From Actinoalloteichus_B caeruleus (GTDB lineage Bacteria; Actinomycetota; Actinomycetes; Mycobacteriales; Pseudonocardiaceae): a stretch of DNA of 64,000 bases. This document shows positions 7,913 through 15,868 of this stretch, piece after piece; position 1 is the stretch's first letter, and the number at the start of each line of letters is the position of its first letter. The stretch is from the NCBI RefSeq assembly GCF_000718005.1, contig NZ_JODV01000002.1; one strand, written 5' to 3'. The translations under genes and the position numbers were made by a program. Below the pieces are notes generated by a model. The model was given only the letters and a program-made list of their open reading frames with translations, did not search any database and was not told the DNA's origin.

Positions 7913-8323
7913 ATGCCACTCTCCGAGCACGAGCAGCGTTTGCTCGACCAGATCGAGCGCGCGCTCTATGCCGAAGACCCCAAGTTCGCCTCCAACGTGC
8001 GTGGCGCACGCGTGCGGAGGCCTTCCAGGCGTCGGCGCCTCCAGGGCGTCGCGCTGCTGGCCGTTGGTTTGCTCACGCTCGTGCTCGGAGTGGTACTCCC
8101 GGTACGGGTGGCGGACATACCGGTCATCAGCGTTTTCGGCTTCCTGCTCATGTTCGGTGGTGCCGTACTGATGTTGACCGCTCTTCGGGCCAGTTCCTCC
8201 GAGACCGAGGAACCTGCCGAAGGGGGAGGCGCAGGCGAGCCGCCACCGACGTCCCGGACGTCGAGGAGTTCCTTCTCCCAACGGATGGAGGAGCGGTTCC
8301 GCCGGCGGTTCGACGGCGAATAG
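7913..8323 (+). CDS. DUF3040 membrane protein
   Basis: The protein has 136 residues. The N-terminus MPLSEHEQRLLDQIERALYAEDPKFA is the hallmark of DUF3040. Two transmembrane segments (about 44-61 and 69-90) and an acidic then Ser/Arg-rich tail follow. GGAGGAGG at 7901-7908 sets the start. Homologues such as Rv2169c lie just upstream of the mraZ/dcw cluster in mycobacteria, as here. The function is unknown, with an envelope role inferred from position. Confidence 0.85.
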   Translation: MPLSEHEQRLLDQIERALYAEDPKFASNVRGARVRRPSRRRRLQGVALLAVGLLTLVLGVVLPVRVADIPVISVFGFLLMFGGAVLMLTALRASSSETEEPAEGGGAGEPPPTSRTSRSSFSQRMEERFRRRFDGE

Positions 8324-8715
8324 GACGTGGTGCGTGCGGCCCGGTGCGAAGGATCGGGCCGCGAGCCGAGCGTGTTCCTCCGCATCAGCAGGCAGACAGG
8401 CATCCTGGCTTCGGCCGGGGTGCCTTTCTTCTGTTGGGGGGCCGCGCCACCAGGCCCGAGTAGCCGGGGGGACGGCGAGGAGCCACTGGTGGCCGCGCCC
8501 GCCCCGACCGCACCGAGTCCTCCGGGTTGACCCGCCCGGGTCACCTCGACCCGGCCTGGCGGCATCGGCGAGGCCATCGCCGCCAGGTGGCTCCGCCGGC
8601 GGGGGAGGACGCGTGGGCCGCCCACCCCGGCCCGGCGGCACACACTCGGCCCTCCGCCTCCAGCCAGCCTCCAGCGCGCGTCCAGCCGCGCCCCACCTCC
8701 GGGGCCCGGCGTGCC
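8324..8715. other. Convergent intergenic region
   Basis: This region lies between DUF3040 (+) and the transglutaminase gene (-). It holds the hairpin at 8336-8362. I recognise nothing in the remaining 350 bases. Confidence 0.5.
8336..8362 (+). terminator. Hairpin terminator after DUF3040
   Basis: GCGGCCCG (8336-8343) pairs perfectly with CGGGCCGC (8355-8362) around an 11-base loop, 12 bases past the stop. No T-tract follows. Confidence 0.55.
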
Positions 8716-11253
8716 CTACTCGGTCCCAGCCCCGTCGCTCGACGGCCCCTCGGGGGCCCGGCGCGGCCGCCGCCGTGTCGAGGGGGGAACGACCCGGTCG
8801 ACCCAGCGCGGGGGCGCGTTCCGGTGGAAACCGGCCAGCACCGAGTCCAACGCCCCGGCCAACTCCCCTGGCGGGGCGGCGGACGGCGCGTACCACTCCC
8901 GTTCCACCGCCTCGGCCAGCACGGTCAGACCGGCCACCGTCCGGCCGTCGAACCGGTACTGCCGGCTGAGGCGGTCCACCGCGACCCGGACGGTGTCCGA
9001 TGCCGGGGGAGCGGAACCCCGGTCGGCGCACAGGTCGAGCACCTCCGCCCAGGCGGCCGTCGCGGCACCGGCCCACCCGGACCGGACGGTCTGGAGGCGG
9101 ATGCGGCGCCGCGAGGAGCGGAGCAGCGGCGGCGACGCGACCACGACAGCGGGGGGCAGCAGGACGGCCGCCAGCCACCACAGGCCGTCGGGCCCCACCG
9201 GGAGCACCAACCACCACAACACCGGGACGAGGGTCGCCGCCACCGCTCCGCACAGCGCGAACCGCAGGACCCGCCGGGTGGCCGCCACCGGCCGGAGCCA
9301 GGCGTCCAACTCCCCGGGGCCCGTGCCCGTCGCCCGCCGGCGTCCGAGGGTGAGACCGGCCACCAGCGCTGTCAGGGCGGCGGAGACGAGGAGACCCACC
9401 ACCAACCACACCCAGAGCGCGACGGGGAACGCGCCCTTGCCCGGTTCGACGACGCCCTCGTCGTGACCGGCCTGGGGGGCGTCGCTCGTCGTCGTGGAGG
9501 TGTCGGTGGGCGCCGTCGTGGTCGGCGCCGAGTCCGTCTCCTCCGGGCGGTCCGGCCGGTCGGACTCCTCCGGTGTGCTGTGCGCCGGCTCCACGGCCCG
9601 GCCGTCGTTGAGCGGCGTGGGCTCGAAGGAGATCCAGCCGAAACCCTCGAAGTAGCCCTCCACCCAGGCGTGGGCCTCGTTGTTGGTGATCAGCCGTGAT
9701 GTGCCCGTCTGGTACCCGGGGCTGAACCCGACCGCGACCCTGGCCGGCACCCCGATCGACCGGAGCAGCACCGCCAACGCCGAGGAGTACTGCTCGCAGT
9801 ACCCGGTGCGCCCCTCGAACAGGAAGTCCGCGAGGGCGTCCGAACCGCTGCCCGTCTCGGTCTCCAGGCTGTACTGGAAGCCGTTCGCGGGGTCGCGGAA
9901 GAAGGCGGTCAGCGCGTTGGCCTTGTCGATCGGCGCCGCGTGGGGGGCGGCCAGCCGGTCGGCCAGCGCGCTCACCTCGGGAGTGACCCCGTCCAGCCGC
10001 AGGTACACCGGGTCGACGTTCTGCGGGTCCGGTGCCGTGCGCAGCTCCTCGAGCGGGTACTCGGGCACCACCGCCTCGACCGTGTAGGGGGTGGCCCGCC
10101 GGCTCTCCTCGGCGTAGATCAGGCCGGAGCGCGCGTCGTAGCGCCAGCCGGGCGCCACGTCGTCGACCACGGTGGGGACTCCGAACACGGGCAGCCAGTG
10201 GTCCTGGTAGTTCAGCGGTTCGACACGGATGCGACTGCTCTCGGCGGGCAGGCGCGCGCTGCCGGCCGGGCGCGGCAACGGCCGCCCCGCGGCGGCATCG
10301 ACGCCCTCGTCGACGGGGCCGAGCCGCCACCCCTCCCCGGGGTCGTAGTGGCTGAGGGTGAAGGCCCGCAGGTACTGCCGCTCCCGCATCCCCTCGACCC
10401 GCAGCAGATCGATCGTGGTCTCCCGGTCCAGCTGTCCCCGCAGTGAGGTGAAGGTGTTCAGCCCGACGCCGTAACCGCCCTGGTCACCGCCCCCACCACC
10501 GCCGCCCCCACCGGGGAACCGCCCCTCGGTCCCGATGAAGGTCAGGCTCGCGCCCGCGACCAGTGCCGCGGCCACGGACAGGGCCGTCGTCGCGGTCGCC
10601 GCCGGCGTCCACAGGTTCCGGGGCGCCCCGCTGTCCGTCGCGGCCCCCGCGAGGACGCGTTGCCGGTGCCGACCGTCTACCGCCAGCAGGAGGGCGAAGC
10701 CCACCGCGCCAGCCGCGAAGGTCCACCACGGCAGCATCTCCCTGGCCAGGGACGCGGGGATGGCGAACACGGACAACAACAGCAGGCCGGCGGCGGCCGG
10801 TGCGCGCAACCCCACCGCGAGCAGGTCCGCCGCCACGGCCACCACGCCGATGCTCAGCATGAGCAGGCACAGGATGGGAGCGGTCGCCTCGACCGGGGGG
10901 ACCCCGACCTTGACCTGTTCCAGCGATTCGCCCAGCAGCCCGAGCACCTCGCGCACCGCCTCCGGCCCTGGCAGCAGACCGAGGACACCGCTCCCGGTGA
11001 ACAGCACGGTGACCAGGCACGACAGGACGAGCAGCTGGCCGGTGACGACGATCCACGCCGGCAGCCGCATCGCGCGCAGCGCCACACCGGCGGCGGCCAC
11101 GGTGAACACCGCCAGCGCCACCAGGAGGATCGGCCCAGCCCCGTCGACGATGCCGGTGACCGCGCTCGCCGCGCCGAGCATCGCCAGCCCGCACAGGACC
11201 GCGTTCGCCGCGTGCCGCCCCAGGTCGGTCCGGCCCGCCTCCACGCCCACCAT
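8716..11253 (-). CDS. TgpA-like membrane transglutaminase (DUF3488-transglutaminase-DUF4129)
   Basis: The protein has 845 residues from ATG 11253, which overlaps the DUF58 stop by one base (TGATG). The first 230 residues hold about six or seven membrane helices (DUF3488). A periplasmic part follows with a glycine run near residues 245-255 and a transglutaminase core. The core has GYCEQYSSAL with Cys486, NNEAHAW with His528 and WISFEPTP with Glu544. A further membrane helix and a C-terminal DUF4129 region complete it. The third triad residue is usually Asp (FDPTP), so Glu544 is noteworthy. It forms an operon with moxR and DUF58. The role in envelope protein processing or crosslinking is inferred from the family. 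Confidence 0.85.
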   Translation of the reverse strand: MVGVEAGRTDLGRHAANAVLCGLAMLGAASAVTGIVDGAGPILLVALAVFTVAAAGVALRAMRLPAWIVVTGQLLVLSCLVTVLFTGSGVLGLLPGPEAVREVLGLLGESLEQVKVGVPPVEATAPILCLLMLSIGVVAVAADLLAVGLRAPAAAGLLLLSVFAIPASLAREMLPWWTFAAGAVGFALLLAVDGRHRQRVLAGAATDSGAPRNLWTPAATATTALSVAAALVAGASLTFIGTEGRFPGGGGGGGGGDQGGYGVGLNTFTSLRGQLDRETTIDLLRVEGMRERQYLRAFTLSHYDPGEGWRLGPVDEGVDAAAGRPLPRPAGSARLPAESSRIRVEPLNYQDHWLPVFGVPTVVDDVAPGWRYDARSGLIYAEESRRATPYTVEAVVPEYPLEELRTAPDPQNVDPVYLRLDGVTPEVSALADRLAAPHAAPIDKANALTAFFRDPANGFQYSLETETGSGSDALADFLFEGRTGYCEQYSSALAVLLRSIGVPARVAVGFSPGYQTGTSRLITNNEAHAWVEGYFEGFGWISFEPTPLNDGRAVEPAHSTPEESDRPDRPEETDSAPTTTAPTDTSTTTSDAPQAGHDEGVVEPGKGAFPVALWVWLVVGLLVSAALTALVAGLTLGRRRATGTGPGELDAWLRPVAATRRVLRFALCGAVAATLVPVLWWLVLPVGPDGLWWLAAVLLPPAVVVASPPLLRSSRRRIRLQTVRSGWAGAATAAWAEVLDLCADRGSAPPASDTVRVAVDRLSRQYRFDGRTVAGLTVLAEAVEREWYAPSAAPPGELAGALDSVLAGFHRNAPPRWVDRVVPPSTRRRPRRAPEGPSSDGAGTE

Positions 11254-12536
11254 CACCCGACTCCTCCGTGCCAGACCGCCCGGGCGGTCGGCGTGGCCGG
11301 CGGGCCCTCCGCTCCCCGCCCGCACAACCGCGACCACACCGCGACCATCTCCTCACCGGGAAGCGGGGTGACGACCCGCCACCCGGCTGCCCGGAGCACC
11401 CGCGCGGCCGGCTCCTGGCTGGGCGCCATCGTGTCGCCGAGGCCCGCCCACTGCCGGACGTCGAGCAGGACCGCGCTGGTCCGGCTCCCGGGCGGGCGGC
11501 GGACCGCGAGCCGGTGCGCCTCGTCCGCCGACAGCATGCCGAGCACCGCCACCAGGTCACGCCCCTCGGCCGGGTCCGCCTCCAAGGCCAGCTCCCGCCG
11601 CCGCGAGGGTGCCAACCTGGCCAGCGTGTCGAGCACGACGGCGTCGCTCCGGGCGCCGAGGACGTCCTCGCTGAGCAACGGGACCCCCTCGTTGGTCAGG
11701 AGCCGGAAGCCCTTGCCCGTGCTCCTGAGGTGCAGGCAGACGCTGGCTGTGAACGACACCGCCCACTCCAGGCTCGACGCCGGCCCCGTGCCCCGGTGGG
11801 CGGCGTTGCGCACGTCCACCAGCACGGTCGTGCCACCCACCCAGGGGCTCTCCTCGACCCGCACCATCAGTTCGTCCCGGCGCGCGGTGGACCGCCAGTG
11901 CACCCGGCGCATGTCGTCACCGTGCCGGTAGGGGCGCACGACCACGTCGTCCAGGCCCTGCCCCGACCGCGCCCTGGCGATGCCCTCCTCCCCCCGCCCG
12001 GTGGCCGACCCGGCCGGATGCCCGGCGAGTTCCTCGACCCGCGGGGTCACCACGAACCGCAGCTGCTCGCCCAACGCCTCGTCGTGTTCGGCCAGCCCGA
12101 AGGCGTCGGTGAACCTGGCCGCGAGCGGACCGACCGTGTGGACGCCCCGCAGCGTGGGCCGCAGCTCGTAGGTCAGCACGACGCACTGCCCCCGCACCGG
12201 CCGGGGAGCGAGGAAGCGGGGGCGCTCGCCGAGCGCGTAGGGCAGGGTGTCCTGGAGCAGGACCGTCCCGCCGCCCAGGGTCCCGCGCCCCCGCACGGTC
12301 AGCCGCATCCGCGCGAGGTCACCGGCCTGGACCCGGGCCGGGCTGACGGCGCGCTCGACGCTCACCTGCGTGCGCGACCGGCGTGTCACGAGAGCGGACA
12401 GCAGGGGCAACAGCAGCGTGAAGAGGCCGACCCGCAGCAGGTCGCGTTCGTCGAGCACGACGGAGCACAGGGCCGCCGCGGTGCCGGCCGCGAACAGGCA
12501 CCGGCCTCGGGTGGTCAGTCCGGAGAGCGCTGTCAA
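11253..12536 (-). CDS. DUF58 domain protein
   Basis: The protein has 427 residues. Two hydrophobic segments at the N-terminus (about residues 10-50) are followed by the DUF58 signature DDVVVRPYRHGDDMRRVHWRS (around residues 190-210, quoted as DDMRRVHWRS core). The VWA-like C-terminal part reads TTVLVDVRNAAH. DUF58 proteins work with MoxR AAA+ ATPases. I chose TTG 12536 because no ATG/GTG precedes the conserved region in frame and AGAAGG lies about 8 bases upstream. The open frame otherwise runs back through moxR antiphase. It is stop-start coupled to the downstream transglutaminase gene. Confidence 0.82.
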   Translation of the reverse strand: MTALSGLTTRGRCLFAAGTAAALCSVVLDERDLLRVGLFTLLLPLLSALVTRRSRTQVSVERAVSPARVQAGDLARMRLTVRGRGTLGGGTVLLQDTLPYALGERPRFLAPRPVRGQCVVLTYELRPTLRGVHTVGPLAARFTDAFGLAEHDEALGEQLRFVVTPRVEELAGHPAGSATGRGEEGIARARSGQGLDDVVVRPYRHGDDMRRVHWRSTARRDELMVRVEESPWVGGTTVLVDVRNAAHRGTGPASSLEWAVSFTASVCLHLRSTGKGFRLLTNEGVPLLSEDVLGARSDAVVLDTLARLAPSRRRELALEADPAEGRDLVAVLGMLSADEAHRLAVRRPPGSRTSAVLLDVRQWAGLGDTMAPSQEPAARVLRAAGWRVVTPLPGEEMVAVWSRLCGRGAEGPPATPTARAVWHGGVG

Positions 12537-12628
12537 TCTTCTGCCTTCTCGTCGTCGCCGGGAGCTGCTGGTCGTCGGGGAACTGGGGGACGCGGAAGGC
12601 GACGGAGGCTGTCCGCCCGCTCGGTCAC
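12533..12628 (-). CDS. Candidate 31-residue small ORF between moxR and DUF58
   Basis: GTG 12628 to TGA 12533-12535 encodes VTERADSLRRLPRPP..., 31 residues with a basic Pro-rich middle and an acidic end (GDDEKAED). It starts 12 bases after the moxR stop, and its TGA overlaps the TTG proposed for DUF58 (TTGA). It fills the gap exactly, but no ribosome site precedes it. It may be a coupling leader, or a sign that the DUF58 start is set by reinitiation. Confidence 0.25.
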   Translation of the reverse strand: MTERADSLRRLPRPPVPRRPAAPGDDEKAED

Positions 12629-12640
12629 GGGACCGTTGTC

Positions 12641-13723
12641 TCAGCGCGCGCGGTGCGCCGGCTCGACCGGCCACTGCCCGCTCCGCTGCTGGGCCGAACC
12701 GGCCCCCTGCGGGACGGGAACCCGTTGCAGCAGACCGTGCACGACCTCGGCGGGTGAGCGCCGGGCGGCCTGGGCCTCCGGTGCGAGGACCAGCCGGTGC
12801 GCCAGGACGGTGACGGCGACCGCCTGGACGTCGTCGGGGATCACGTACTCCCGCCCGACCAGCGCCGCCTGGGCTCGGGCCGCCCTGACCAGGTGCAACG
12901 TGGCCCTGGGGGACGCCCCGAGCCGGACGTCGGGTGTTCGGCGGGTCGCGGCCACCAGGTCGACGGCGTAGCGGCGGACCTCGGAGGACATGTGCAGTCC
13001 GCGCACGGCGTGCGCCATCTCCCGCACCTGCGCCGCCGTGCACATCGGCCGCAGCTCGGCGAGCGGGTCGTGCCCGGAGTGCTCGTCCACCATCGCCAGT
13101 TCGGCCGCCGGGTCCGGGTAGCCGATCGACACCCGGCACGTGAAGCGGTCCCGCTGGGCCTCGGGCAGCGCGTAGGTGCCCTCCATCTCCACCGGGTTCT
13201 GCGTCGCGATCACCATGAACGGCGGCGTCAACGCGTAGGTCTGCCCGTCGACGGTGACCTGGTGTTCCTCCATGCACTCCAACAGCGCGGACTGGGTCTT
13301 GGGGGAGGCCCGGTTGATCTCGTCGCCGACCACGACGTTCGCGAACACCGGGCCGGCGCGGAACTCGAAGGAGCTGTTCTGCCGGTTGAAGATGGACACG
13401 CCCGTGATATCGCTGGGCAGCAGGTCCGGGGTGAACTGCACCCTGCTCACGGTGCCCCCGACCGACTTCGCCAACGCCTTCGCCAGCGACGTCTTGCCCA
13501 CCCCCGGGACGTCCTCCACCAGGAGGTGCCCCTCGGCGAGCATCGTGATCATGGCGACCCGCACCACCTCGGGCTTGCCGACGATGACCCGTTCCACGTT
13601 GGCCGCGATCCGGCCGGTGATCGCGTGCAGCTCGGACAGCCCGAGCGTGCCGCTCCGGTGTCGCTCGTCGGCCGGAGCCGCTCGTTCGTTCGGCGGCGCT
13701 GGGGACTCGGTACTCGGCGTCAC
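12641..13723 (-). CDS. MoxR-family AAA+ ATPase
   Basis: The protein has 360 residues from GTG 13723, chosen because AGGAGG lies a few bases upstream (13727-13732 on the opposite strand). After a 35-residue Pro-rich leader come VIVGKPEVV, Walker A EDVPGVGKTSLAKALA, Walker B VVVGDEINRASPKTQSALLE and the MVIATQNP sensor 1. This is the MoxR group of chaperone-like ATPases that help assemble metal-binding or VWA proteins. It leads the operon with DUF58 and the TgpA-like protein. Confidence 0.88.
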   Translation of the reverse strand: MTPSTESPAPPNERAAPADERHRSGTLGLSELHAITGRIAANVERVIVGKPEVVRVAMITMLAEGHLLVEDVPGVGKTSLAKALAKSVGGTVSRVQFTPDLLPSDITGVSIFNRQNSSFEFRAGPVFANVVVGDEINRASPKTQSALLECMEEHQVTVDGQTYALTPPFMVIATQNPVEMEGTYALPEAQRDRFTCRVSIGYPDPAAELAMVDEHSGHDPLAELRPMCTAAQVREMAHAVRGLHMSSEVRRYAVDLVAATRRTPDVRLGASPRATLHLVRAARAQAALVGREYVIPDDVQAVAVTVLAHRLVLAPEAQAARRSPAEVVHGLLQRVPVPQGAGSAQQRSGQWPVEPAHRAR

Positions 13724-14080
13724 ACGACCTCCTGTGCATCGCAGGCGTCCCGACACCGCCGCTCCCTCGTGAGGGGCCGGACCCCGCGCCGGCGCCCTGG
13801 GTGAGGCGGTGTGGGACGCAGTCTGTCAAACGTCGCCGGGGCCGTCCCGTGACGAGTGCGGCGGCGGCCAACACTGGCAGCCCGGGATGATGATCTCCAT
13901 TCTTCCCCACCACGCTCCGGTCGGAGACGAAACCAACCACCTCCCGGGTTGTCGGCGCCGGCGCGGCCGCCTGCCCCGCCGGCCGACACGCGAGCGGCCC
14001 CCCACCGCCCCCCACCGCGCGTCGATCCTCCTACCAGCGGAAACGGTCCGACATTCGGGCCTGGCGCGCTCCGATCCGCG
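13724..14080. other. Divergent regulatory region moxR / mraZ
   Basis: No gene is seen in this region. A perfect TTGACA occurs on the minus strand (13829-13824) but lacks a convincing -10 at 16-18 bases. The mraZ promoter begins at 14081. Confidence 0.4.
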
Positions 14081-14108
14081 TTGACGGTGGGCCGTGGTGG
14101 GGTAATGT
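14081..14108 (+). promoter_or_regulatory. mraZ (dcw cluster) promoter
   Basis: TTGACG (14081-14086), a 16-base spacer and TAATGT (14103-14108) form a housekeeping promoter. Transcription would begin near 14115, about 60 bases before the mraZ GTG. The MraZ repeat box overlaps the spacer and -10. Confidence 0.6.
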
Positions 14109-14121
14109 GGCGCGCGGTGGG
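14088..14121 (+). promoter_or_regulatory. Candidate MraZ-binding box (four TGG(G/C) repeats, 10-bp period)
   Basis: TGGG at 14088, TGGG at 14098, TGGC at 14108 and TGGG at 14118 recur with an exact period of 10 bases. Enterobacterial MraZ binds TGGGN repeats separated by 5 bases, which is the same period. The location over the promoter implies autorepression. Confidence 0.6.
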
Positions 14122-14176
14122 GCGACGGGGACCCCACGGCCGGTTCCACCCGAGCCGGGCGGGGAGGTGGTGCGGG

Positions 14177-14608
14177 GTGTTCCTCGGCACGCACAGTCCC
14201 AGGCTCGACGACAAGGGCAGGCTGACGCTGCCGGCCAAGTACCGGGACGCGCTCGCGGAGGGTCTGATGGTCACCAAGGGCCAGGATCACTGCCTGTACG
14301 TCTTCCCCCGCGCGGAGTTCGAGGAGATGGCGCGCCGCGTCGCGCAGGCGCCGCTGACGAACGAGTCCGTCCGCGCCTACCAGCGCTACCTCTTCGCCGG
14401 CACGGACGAGCAGAAACCCGACGGGCAGGGCCGCATCGCCGTCGTCCCCGAACTGCGCCGCTACGCGAACCTCCGCAAGGACTGCGTCGTGATCGGCGCC
14501 ATCACGCGACTCGAGATCTGGGACGCGCAGGCGTGGCAGACCTACCTCGACCAGCACGAGGACTCCTACGCCCAGGCGAGGGAGGAGGTCCTGCCCGGAA
14601 TCTTCTGA
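14177..14608 (+). CDS. mraZ: Transcriptional regulator MraZ
   Basis: The protein has 143 residues, the usual actinobacterial length. GTG 14177 is set by GGGGAGG (14161-14167) and the conserved start MFLGTHSPRLDDKGRLTLPA. Two SpoVT/AbrB-like halves are visible: DDKGRLTLPAKYRDAL and the second repeat DGQGRIAVVPELRRYA. MraZ forms a ring that binds short direct repeats upstream of its own gene and tunes expression of the division/wall cluster. A hairpin spans its stop codon. Confidence 0.95.
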   Translation: MFLGTHSPRLDDKGRLTLPAKYRDALAEGLMVTKGQDHCLYVFPRAEFEEMARRVAQAPLTNESVRAYQRYLFAGTDEQKPDGQGRIAVVPELRRYANLRKDCVVIGAITRLEIWDAQAWQTYLDQHEDSYAQAREEVLPGIF

Positions 14609-14623
14609 GACGAACCGGGCAGG
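14590..14623 (+). promoter_or_regulatory. Stem-loop spanning the mraZ stop codon
   Basis: CCTGCCCGG (14590-14598) pairs perfectly with CCGGGCAGG (14615-14623) around a 16-base loop that contains the mraZ TGA. It could act as an attenuator or processing site. Confidence 0.45.
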
Positions 14624-14637
14624 TTCGAGCAGAGCTG

Positions 14638-14743
14638 GGAATCGGGTGCGGTGAGGCCTCGGTCCGCTCGGCTGACGGCCCTGGCACACCTTCCCCGGTG
14701 CCAGGGCACTCGGGCGGGCGGGGACCTGACCGCACCCGATTCC
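14638..14743 (+). promoter_or_regulatory. Nested stem-loop in the mraZ-rsmH leader
   Basis: GGAATCGGGTGCGGT (14638-14652) is a perfect 15-base complement of ACCGCACCCGATTCC (14729-14743). Inside it GCCCTGGCAC (14678-14687) pairs perfectly with GTGCCAGGGC (14698-14707). The structure lies between mraZ and the rsmH ribosome site and contains no gene. It matches no riboswitch I know. It may be an attenuator, protein-binding leader or processing site. Confidence 0.55.
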
Positions 14744-14818
14744 GCCGTTTTCCGGACCCGGGGGCGAGCCGGGAGCGAAGATCCGGATGATGGGGCGCCG
14801 ACGACGAAGGAGGAGGCC

Positions 14819-15868
14819 ATGGGCGACGAGCCAACGGCCGTCCCCGGCGGTGCCGACACCGGCGTGGGGGACGACGACGGGACGGCGGCGGAGCGAGGCT
14901 CCGGCGGGGGGTACGGCCACGTCCCCGTGATGCTGGGCAGGGTGCGTGAACTCCTCGCACCGGCCCTGGCCGGCGAGCGACCGGTGGTCGTCGACGCCAC
15001 CCTCGGGCTCGGCGGGCACACCGAGGCGCTGCTCACCGCCTTCCCCCAGCTGACCGTGGTCGGTCTCGACCGGGACCCGCAGGCGCTGGAACTCGCGGGA
15101 GAGCGGCTCCGCCCCTTCGGCGACCGGATCAGGCCGGTGCACGCGGTCTACGACGAACTCCCCGACGTGCTGGCGGAGCTGGGAACACCCCTGGTCCAGG
15201 GCGTGCTGTTCGACCTCGGGGTCTCCTCCCTCCAACTCGACGCCCGGGAGCGGGGCTTCGCCTACGCCCAGGACGCCCCGCTGGACATGCGGATGAACCA
15301 GGGCGCCGGTCCGAGCGCGGCGGACGTCCTCAACGACTACCCCAGCAAGGACCTCGTCCGCATCCTGCGCGAGTACGGCGAGGAGCGGTTCGCCAGCCGG
15401 ATCGCCGCCGCCATCGTCAGGGAACGGGCCAAGGAACCCTTCACCACCAGCGGACGGCTGGTGCGGCTGCTCTACGACGTGGTGCCGGCCCCGGCCCGCC
15501 GCACCGGCGGGCATCCCGCGAAACGCACCTTCCAGGCCCTGCGCATCGAGGTCAACGCCGAGCTCGACGTCCTGCGCGCGGCGATCCCCGCCGCCGTGGA
15601 CAGCCTCGCGGTGTCGGGTCGCCTCGTGGTGCTGTCCTACCACTCCCTGGAGGACCGCATCGTCAAGCGGGCGGTGGCGCCGCGCGCCGAGTCGAGCACA
15701 CCGGCAGGGCTGCCGGTCGAACTTCCTGGACACGAGCCGGAGCTGCGCCTGCTGGTCAGGGGCGCCGAACAGGCCGGCGAGGACGAGATCCAGGAGAACC
15801 CGAGGGCGGCCTCGGTCCGCCTGCGGGCCGCCGAACGGATCCGGAAACCCAGGGGGACACGACCATGA
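14819..15868 (+). CDS. rsmH: 16S rRNA (cytosine1402-N4)-methyltransferase RsmH (MraW)
   Basis: The protein has 349 residues. ATG 14819 is preceded by AAGGAGGAGG. A 35-residue Gly/Asp-rich leader precedes GHVPVMLGRV, then DATLGLGGHTEALL (SAM motif). GVLFDLGVSSLQLD, AYAQDAPLDMRM and LSYHSLEDRIVK are all RsmH signatures. It methylates C1402 in the ribosomal decoding centre and is the regular second gene of dcw clusters. The stop overlaps the start of ftsL (ATGA). Confidence 0.95.
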   Translation: MGDEPTAVPGGADTGVGDDDGTAAERGSGGGYGHVPVMLGRVRELLAPALAGERPVVVDATLGLGGHTEALLTAFPQLTVVGLDRDPQALELAGERLRPFGDRIRPVHAVYDELPDVLAELGTPLVQGVLFDLGVSSLQLDARERGFAYAQDAPLDMRMNQGAGPSAADVLNDYPSKDLVRILREYGEERFASRIAAAIVRERAKEPFTTSGRLVRLLYDVVPAPARRTGGHPAKRTFQALRIEVNAELDVLRAAIPAAVDSLAVSGRLVVLSYHSLEDRIVKRAVAPRAESSTPAGLPVELPGHEPELRLLVRGAEQAGEDEIQENPRAASVRLRAAERIRKPRGTRP

